From assembly GCA_012932295.1 (NCBI GenBank), contig JAAONU010000016.1, forward strand, positions 43,617,241-43,681,240: a DNA stretch of 64,000 nt, read 5' to 3'. Position numbers and translations under genes: made by a program. Of this stretch, positions 58,057-64,000 are shown in pieces. This DNA comes from Cyclina sinensis. Taxonomy: Eukaryota > Mollusca > Bivalvia > Venerida > Veneridae. The notes beneath the pieces were generated by a model that was not told the DNA's origin, did not search any database, and worked only from the letters and a program-made list of their open reading frames with translations. The number at the start of each line of letters is the position of its first letter. The first letter of the stretch is position 1.

Positions 58057-58698
58057 AAAAAATGTCATTACTCGGTGAACGGTTGTTAAAAATCAGGTTG
58101 TTAAATTCATATTGCGGTGGCTTTTTTTCTTTATCAGGATATGTATTTTATTAAGTTTATTTTAAATTGCTTGAGTACATAAAGGATTTACGACCAGAGA
58201 CGTAAATGCAAAAACTTTGAAAGATGATAGTGAATTTACGTTCAAAAACAATCAAACGGACAAGAAAAAATAATGCATGCGGACAAAGCTAAGGAAAATT
58301 ATAGCCTTTTGCCATTCCTGGTCCATATGAAAGTACGCGTTTTGATAAAGACAAATACTTGAAACATTTACAAAATCTTTGTACATAAATATGTTCTTTG
58401 TGTTACACTCATCCGTAAACGTCACGCGTGTATGATACGAACAAATGTACGTTATATACAGAACAAATATATGAATTCTTGCTTTTCTCTGTTTAACGTC
58501 GTTAAAGCAACCATATTCTGCCTATCCACCGCAGGTCAAATGATTAGTTATTGTTGTAACAAAGAATCTCGCTTTTTCATATTTACAAAACGGCTGCAAT
58601 CGTTACTAAAATTTTATGTCGTCATTCCCTAAAGTTTACGTCATTTTCTGTTAGAGTTAAAAACGTCAATGTCATAGAGCGGAAGTACTTCGTCACTA
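58057..58698. other. No recognised feature
   Basis: A+T-rich. A 66-codon frame at 58432-58632 lacks motifs. Confidence 0.4.
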
Positions 58699-59010
58699 AT
58701 GGAGGGTTCCAAGCAACAAAAAGTGTGCCCAAGGCCTTATAAGGCCCTGGTGTGCCGTGGCGTCGATTTTGAACAAAGAGCTATGATAAAGTTTTGCATG
58801 AAACTTGGAAACACGCCGACTGAAAAAAGAACTTGTTAGAAAAGGCATCCAGGAGGAAAACTGTTAGCCGGGCACTTATTTACAAGTGGCACAAGCGTTT
58901 TAGTAAGGGTAGGGAAAATATTCATGACGACTAGAGGTCCGGTCGGCCAACACTTCACTGCACGAATGCCAATATCCTTAAACTCAAATGTGCGTTAAAA
59001 GGACAACTCT
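58699..59010 (+). pseudogene. mariner-type transposase N-terminal relic
   Basis: It reads VDFEQRAMIKFCMKLGNTPTEK, the first helix-turn-helix of mariner transposases, cut by a stop. After a frameshift it continues SRALIYKWHKRFSKGRENIHDD, a stop, then RSGRPTLHCTNANILKLK. The catalytic domain is absent; a LINE 3' end follows at about 59012. Confidence 0.8.
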
Positions 59011-59011
59011 T

Positions 59012-60080
59012 CACATGCTTATAGTTTTTATTATTTTATTTTAGTAAAAGCAAACATGACATGGCACTGGAAGGATGCATGATACATGTACATAAATACA
59101 ACAATAACAAAAATTAACGACATGACATGCAATAATTTAAAACCATGTAATGCCCACAAATACCAGGGATAACACAAACAAGAGACAATGATTCCTCTTA
59201 TTTCAATTGTGGTCCCTGATATCGGAGGTATGACACGTAAAATCATGTTTTAATAATTATATGTCGATAAATTACATGTATATGGTAATGGTATTATCCA
59301 ATTAAAATTTGAGATCATTATCAACATTATCACAGCCTAAATTATGTATCACAAAAAATAGCATCACAGTTACTATACAACTGATAATTAAATTCAGCAT
59401 AAAATAAAAAAATACATGAGTTTATACATTTTTAAGGCAGGTATTAAGAGGCATGCAGAAAAATTGAACAAATTATCATTAACAAAATTTTCAAAACTTT
59501 TAAGTTTTCAGAGCACTAAAACTAAATATCACAATGTATCAGTTCATGAAGATTTATAAGCAAGGTAAAAAGAAAAGCTAAAGAGCCATAAAATGGGTGT
59601 TGATGGCATTTTTAAAAGACTTTAGGGATTCAATATCTCTGAGATCCTGAGCAAAACTGTTCAATAATTAAACACTGTTGTAGGCAAAGGACTTCCTTCC
59701 AAAGCTGCCTACCTTTGGCAAACTAAAACGCCCTGTGTCAGTATAAAAGGTGTAATTACTTCCTGCATGTGGTAGGGAGTGAACAGACATTCTAGACCTT
59801 GTACAGCGATCATGTACACACGCTAGTGGTACAAAATGTTCTGGGAGATAATAAGGAGCTACAACAGTCTTAATTTTGTTGACATGACAGAGAGTGATCT
59901 GATCAACTCTTTTGGGGACTGATAACTAATTAAGAGTGTTTAATTCCCAAGATCTAATATGAATCCTGCTATCCAAGTTTAATAAGAAACGAGCTATTTT
60001 ATTCTGAGTAGTCTGAAGCCTGTTCTTCCAGTATTGAGTCAAACTGGGATACCAAAAAGACTAAACATAGTCGAAATAGC
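59012..60080 (-). mobile_element. 5'-truncated LINE 3' end, same family as at 38.4-40.5 kb
   Basis: On the minus strand from about 60080 down it reads FWYPSLTQYWKNRLQTTQNK, then IHIRSWELNTLN, SRMSVHSLPHAGSNYTFY, RFSLPKVGSFGRKSFAYNSV and NSFAQDLRDIESLKSFKNAI, the C-terminal part of LINE ORF2, with stops. The 3' untranslated part contains 'gggataacacaaacaagag', paired with CTCTT, as in the other LINE. The 5' edge is the 18-bp array. Confidence 0.75.
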
Positions 60081-63000
60081 ACTGAACTAATAACTGGCAC
60101 TGAACTAATAACTGGCACTGAACTAATAAATAACACTGAACTAATAAATGGCACTGAACTAATCAATGGCACTGAACTAATAAATAACACTGAACTAATA
60201 AATGGCACTGAACTAATAAATGGCACTGAACTAATAAATTGCACTGAACTAATAACTGGCACTGAACTAATAACTGGCACTGAACTAATAAATAACACTG
60301 AACTAATAAATAACACTGAACTAATAAATGGCACTGAACTAATCAATGGCACTGAACTAATAAATGGCACTGAACTAATCAATGGCACTGAACTAATAAA
60401 TGGCACTGAACTAATAAATGGCACTGAACAAATCAATGGCACTGAACAAATCAATGGCAATGAACAAATAACTGGCACTGAACAAATCAATGGCACTGAA
60501 CAAATCAATGGCACTGAACAAATCAATGGCACTGAACAAATCAATGGCACTGAACTAATAAATGGCACTGAACAAATCAATGGCACTGAACAAATCAATG
60601 GCAATGAACAAATAACTGGCACTGAACGAATTAATGGCACTGAACAAATCAATGGCACTGAACTAATAAATGGCACTGAACAAATAACTGGAACTGAACT
60701 AATAAATGGCACTGAAGTAAAAAATGGCACTGACCAAATAAATGGCACTGAACTAATAACTGGAACTGAACTAATAAATGGCACTGAAGTAAAAAAAATG
60801 GCACTGAACTAATAAATGACACTGAACTAATAAATGGCACTGAACAAATAAATGGCACTGAACAAATAACTGGAACTGAACTAATAAATGGCACTGAAGT
60901 AAAAAATGGCACAGAACAAATAACTGGAACTGAACAAATCAATAGCACTGAACAAATAACTGGAACTGAACTAATAAATGGCACTGAAGTAAAAATGGCA
61001 CTGGACAAATAACTGGAACTGAACAAATCAATGGCACTAAACAAATCACTGGAACTGAACTAATAAATGGCACTGAAGTAAAAAATGGCACTAAACTAAT
61101 AAATGGCACGGAACAAATGAATGGCACTGAACTAATAAATGACACTGAACAAATAAATGGCACTGAACAAATCAATGGCACTGAACAAATAACTGGAACT
61201 GAACAAATAACTGGAACTGAACAAATCAATGGCACTGAAGTAATAACTGGCACTAAACAAATAAATGGCATTGAACAAATAAATGGAACTGAACAAATCA
61301 ATGGCACTGAAGTAATAACTGGCACTAAACAAATAAATGGCACTGAACAAATAAATGGAACTGAACAAAAAATGGCACTGAAGTAATAAGTGGCACTGCA
61401 CAAATAAATGGCACTGAAGTAATAAGTGGCACGGAACAAATAAATGGCACTGAACTAATAAATTGCACTGAACTAATAACTGGCACTGAACAAATAACTG
61501 GCACTGAACTAATAAGTGGAACTGAACAAATAAATGGCACTGAAGTAATAAGTGGCACTGAACAAATAAATGGCACTGAACTAATAAATGGCACTGAACA
61601 AATAAATGGCACTGAAGTAATAAATGGCAATGAACATATAAATGGCACTGAACAAGTAAATGGCACTGAACAAATAAATGGCACTGAACTTATAAATGGA
61701 ACTGAACAAATCAATGGCACTGAACTAATCAATGGCACTGAACTAATCAATGGCACTGAACTAATCAATGGCACTGAACTAATCAATGGCACTGAACACA
61801 TAAATTGCACTGAACAAATAAATGGCACTGAACAAATCAATGGCACTGAACAAATAAATGGCACTGAACAAATCAATGGCACTGAACAAATCAATGGCAC
61901 TGAACTAATAAATGGCACTGAACAAATCAATGGCACTGAACAAATAAATGGCACTGAACAAATAAATGGAACTGAACAAATAAATGGCACTGAACTAATC
62001 AATGGCACTGAACAAATAAATGGCACTTAACAAATAAATGGAACTGAACAAATCAATGGCACTGAACAAATAACTGGCACTGAACTAATAACTGGCACTG
62101 AACTAATAACTGGCACTAAACTAATAAATGGCACTGAACTAATAACTGGCACTGAACAAATAAATTGCACTGAACTAATAAATGGCACTGAACAAATAAA
62201 TGGCACTGAACAAATAAATGGCACTGAACAAATAAATGGCACTAAACTAATAAATGGCACTGAACAAATAAATGGCACTGAACTAATCAATGGCACTGAA
62301 CTAATAAATGGCACAGAACTAATAAATGGCAATGAACAAATAAATGGCAATGAACAAATCAACGGCACTGAAGTAATAACTGGCACTGAACTAATAACTG
62401 GCAGTGAACAAATAACTGGCACTGAAGTAATAACTGGCAGTGAACAAATAAATGGCACTGAACAAATAAATGGCACTGAACTAATAAATGACACTGAACT
62501 AATCAATGGCACTGAAGTAATAAATGGCACTGAACACATAAATGGCACTAAACTAATAAATGGCACTGAACAAATAAATGGCACTGAACTAATCAATGGC
62601 ACTGAACTAATAAATAGCACTGAACAAATAAATGGCACTGAACAAAAAACTGGCACTGAACTAATAACTGGCACTGACTATTAAGTGGCACTGAACAAAT
62701 AAATGGCACTGAACTAATCAATGGCACTGAACTAATAAATGGCACTGAACTAATAAATGGCACTGACTAATAACTGGCACTGAACAAATAACTGGCACTG
62801 AACAAATAACTGGCACTGAACTAATAAATGGCACTGAGTAATAACTGGCACTGAACTAATAACTGGCACTGAACAAATAACTGGCACTGAACTCATAAAT
62901 GGCACTGACTAATAACTGGCACTGAACAAATAACTGGCACTGAACTAAGAAATGGCACTGACTAATAACTGGCACTGAACAAATAACTGGCACTGAACTA

Positions 63001-63850
63001 ATAATTGTCACTGAACTAATAAATGGCACTGACTAATAACTGGCACTGAACTAATAACTGTCACTGAACTAATAAATGGCACTGACTAATAACTGGCACT
63101 GAACTAATAACTGGCAATGAACTTATAACTGGAACTGAACTCATAACTGGCACAGAACTCATAATTGGCACTGAACTAATAAATTGCACTGAACTAATAA
63201 ATGGCACTGAACTAATATCTGGCACTGAACTTATATCTGGCATTGAACTAATAACCGGCACTGAACTAATAACGTTGCACTGAACTAATAAATGGCACTC
63301 GCACTGAACTAATAACTGGATCTTAACTAATAACTGGCACTGAACAAATAATTGGCACTGAACTAATAAATGGAACTGAACAAATAAATAGCACTGAACT
63401 AATAACTGGCACTTAACTTATAACTGGCACTGAACTTATAACTGGAACTGAACTCATAACTGGCACTGAACTCATAACTGGCACTGAACTAATAAATGGC
63501 ACTGAACTAATATCTGGCACTGAACTAATAACTGGCACTGAACTTATAACTGGAACTGAAATCATAACTGGCACTGAACTCATAACTGGAACTGAACTAA
63601 TAAATGGCACTGAACTAATAAATTGCACTGAACAAATAAATGGCACTGAACTAAAAACTGGCATTGAACTAATAACCGGCACTGAACTAATAACGTTGCA
63701 CTGAACTAATAAATGGCACTGGCACTGAACTGATAACTGGCACTTAACTAATAACTGGCACTGAACAAATAACTGGCACTGAACTACATGTAATAAATTG
63801 CACTGAACTTATAACTGGCACTGAACTAATAACTGGCACTGAAATAAAAA
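60080..63850. repeat. 18-bp minisatellite
   Basis: About 200 copies of GGCACTGAACTAATAAAT and variants (GAACAAATCAAT, GAAGTAATAACT), 18 bp. A few 17-, 19- or 21-bp units reset the phase, more often right of 62670. The unit equals six codons and lacks stops in several frames, so long frames on both strands (SVPFIC or NGTEQI repeats) are expected artefacts. Confidence 0.95.
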
Positions 63851-63855
63851 CATGA

Positions 63856-63999
63856 CTAAAAGTTTCCTTGTTTGAAAAAAGGACCTTCAAGATGCTGCAT
63901 TAGCTGTCTTTCGGTAATTTGATTTAGCAGTCTATGCATAAACTTTCCATCAATGAGTTCACAGACCTCAGCGCTGCACTGACGCAGGCAGGGCATACT
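63856..63999 (-). other. Open frame at the window edge, possible exon end
   Basis: The minus strand is open for 47 codons from the window edge: SMPCLRQCSAEVCELIDGKF, then MHRLLNQITERQLMQH and on to TAG. Composition is protein-like and differs from the array. It may be the end of a gene or transposon frame lying mostly outside the window. I recognise no family. Confidence 0.3.
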
Positions 64000-64000
64000 T

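Noticed and set aside
59999..62674. Long minus-strand open frames of 166-261 codons (SVPFIS repeats) in the 18-bp array
   Set aside because: The unit is six codons without stops; frames are open on both strands and reset at every odd-length unit. No sign of selection.

Overview
The window is eukaryotic, A+T-rich and repeat-dense, with spliced genes. It is most likely from a bivalve mollusc. The reasons are GT-AG split small exons, a Tc1 element, a mariner relic, non-LTR retrotransposons, tRNA-derived SINEs, and a long degenerate repeat with GCTCACCTGAG / CTCAGGTGAGC ends of a kind I recall from bivalve genomes. No prokaryotic features are present. The bivalve assignment is inference.

The main content is a tandem family of small secreted-protein genes on the + strand that I do not recognise. 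Each gene has three coding exons with conserved phases. Exon 1 encodes a signal peptide and ends in phase 1. Exon 2 encodes an acidic pro-region that starts near NDAL.KAIS and ends near E.FLSSKR, in phase 2. Exon 3 encodes a basic KKWL.DD segment, a Thr/Ser/Pro-rich linker, and a C-terminal aromatic, cationic segment flanked by two Cys (C-X11/12-C). Copies: C1 9708-11429 (exon 2 frame-disrupted), C2 15188-20277 (intact, about 154 aa), a relic at 22696-23410, C3 exon 3 only at 26569-26706 (cut by a Tc1 element), C4 29468-40894 (intact, about 179 aa) and C5 44151-53053 (intact, about 179 aa). TATA boxes lie about 48-60 bp before the start codons, and C4 and C5 share a downstream AATAAA. A further small conserved segment with a splice acceptor ('exon X') lies just upstream of exon 1 in three units and at the head of the relic.

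Layout: 1-5.2 kb is a degenerate ~165-bp tandem repeat element. 5.2-9.6 kb has no recognisable gene. 9.7-23.4 kb holds C1, C2 and the relic, with 25/50-bp and 52-bp minisatellites and one complete repeat element. 23.4-28.4 kb holds microsatellites, the C3 exon and a Tc1 element. About 28.4-41.3 kb and 41.7-53.4 kb are two copies of a segmental duplication carrying C4 and C5; each has its own later insertions and intronic arrays. 53.9-58.1 kb is a large imperfect inverted repeat built of 105-bp units around a short SAM-like open frame. 58.7-60.1 kb is a mariner relic followed by a LINE 3' end. 60.1-63.85 kb is an 18-bp minisatellite.

Taken together, the window looks like a birth-and-death cluster of secreted peptide precursors. 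The protein layout (signal, acidic pro-region, basic/Thr-rich spacer, Cys-bracketed W/Y/R loop) suggests a host-defence or signalling peptide, but function is inferred only from this layout.
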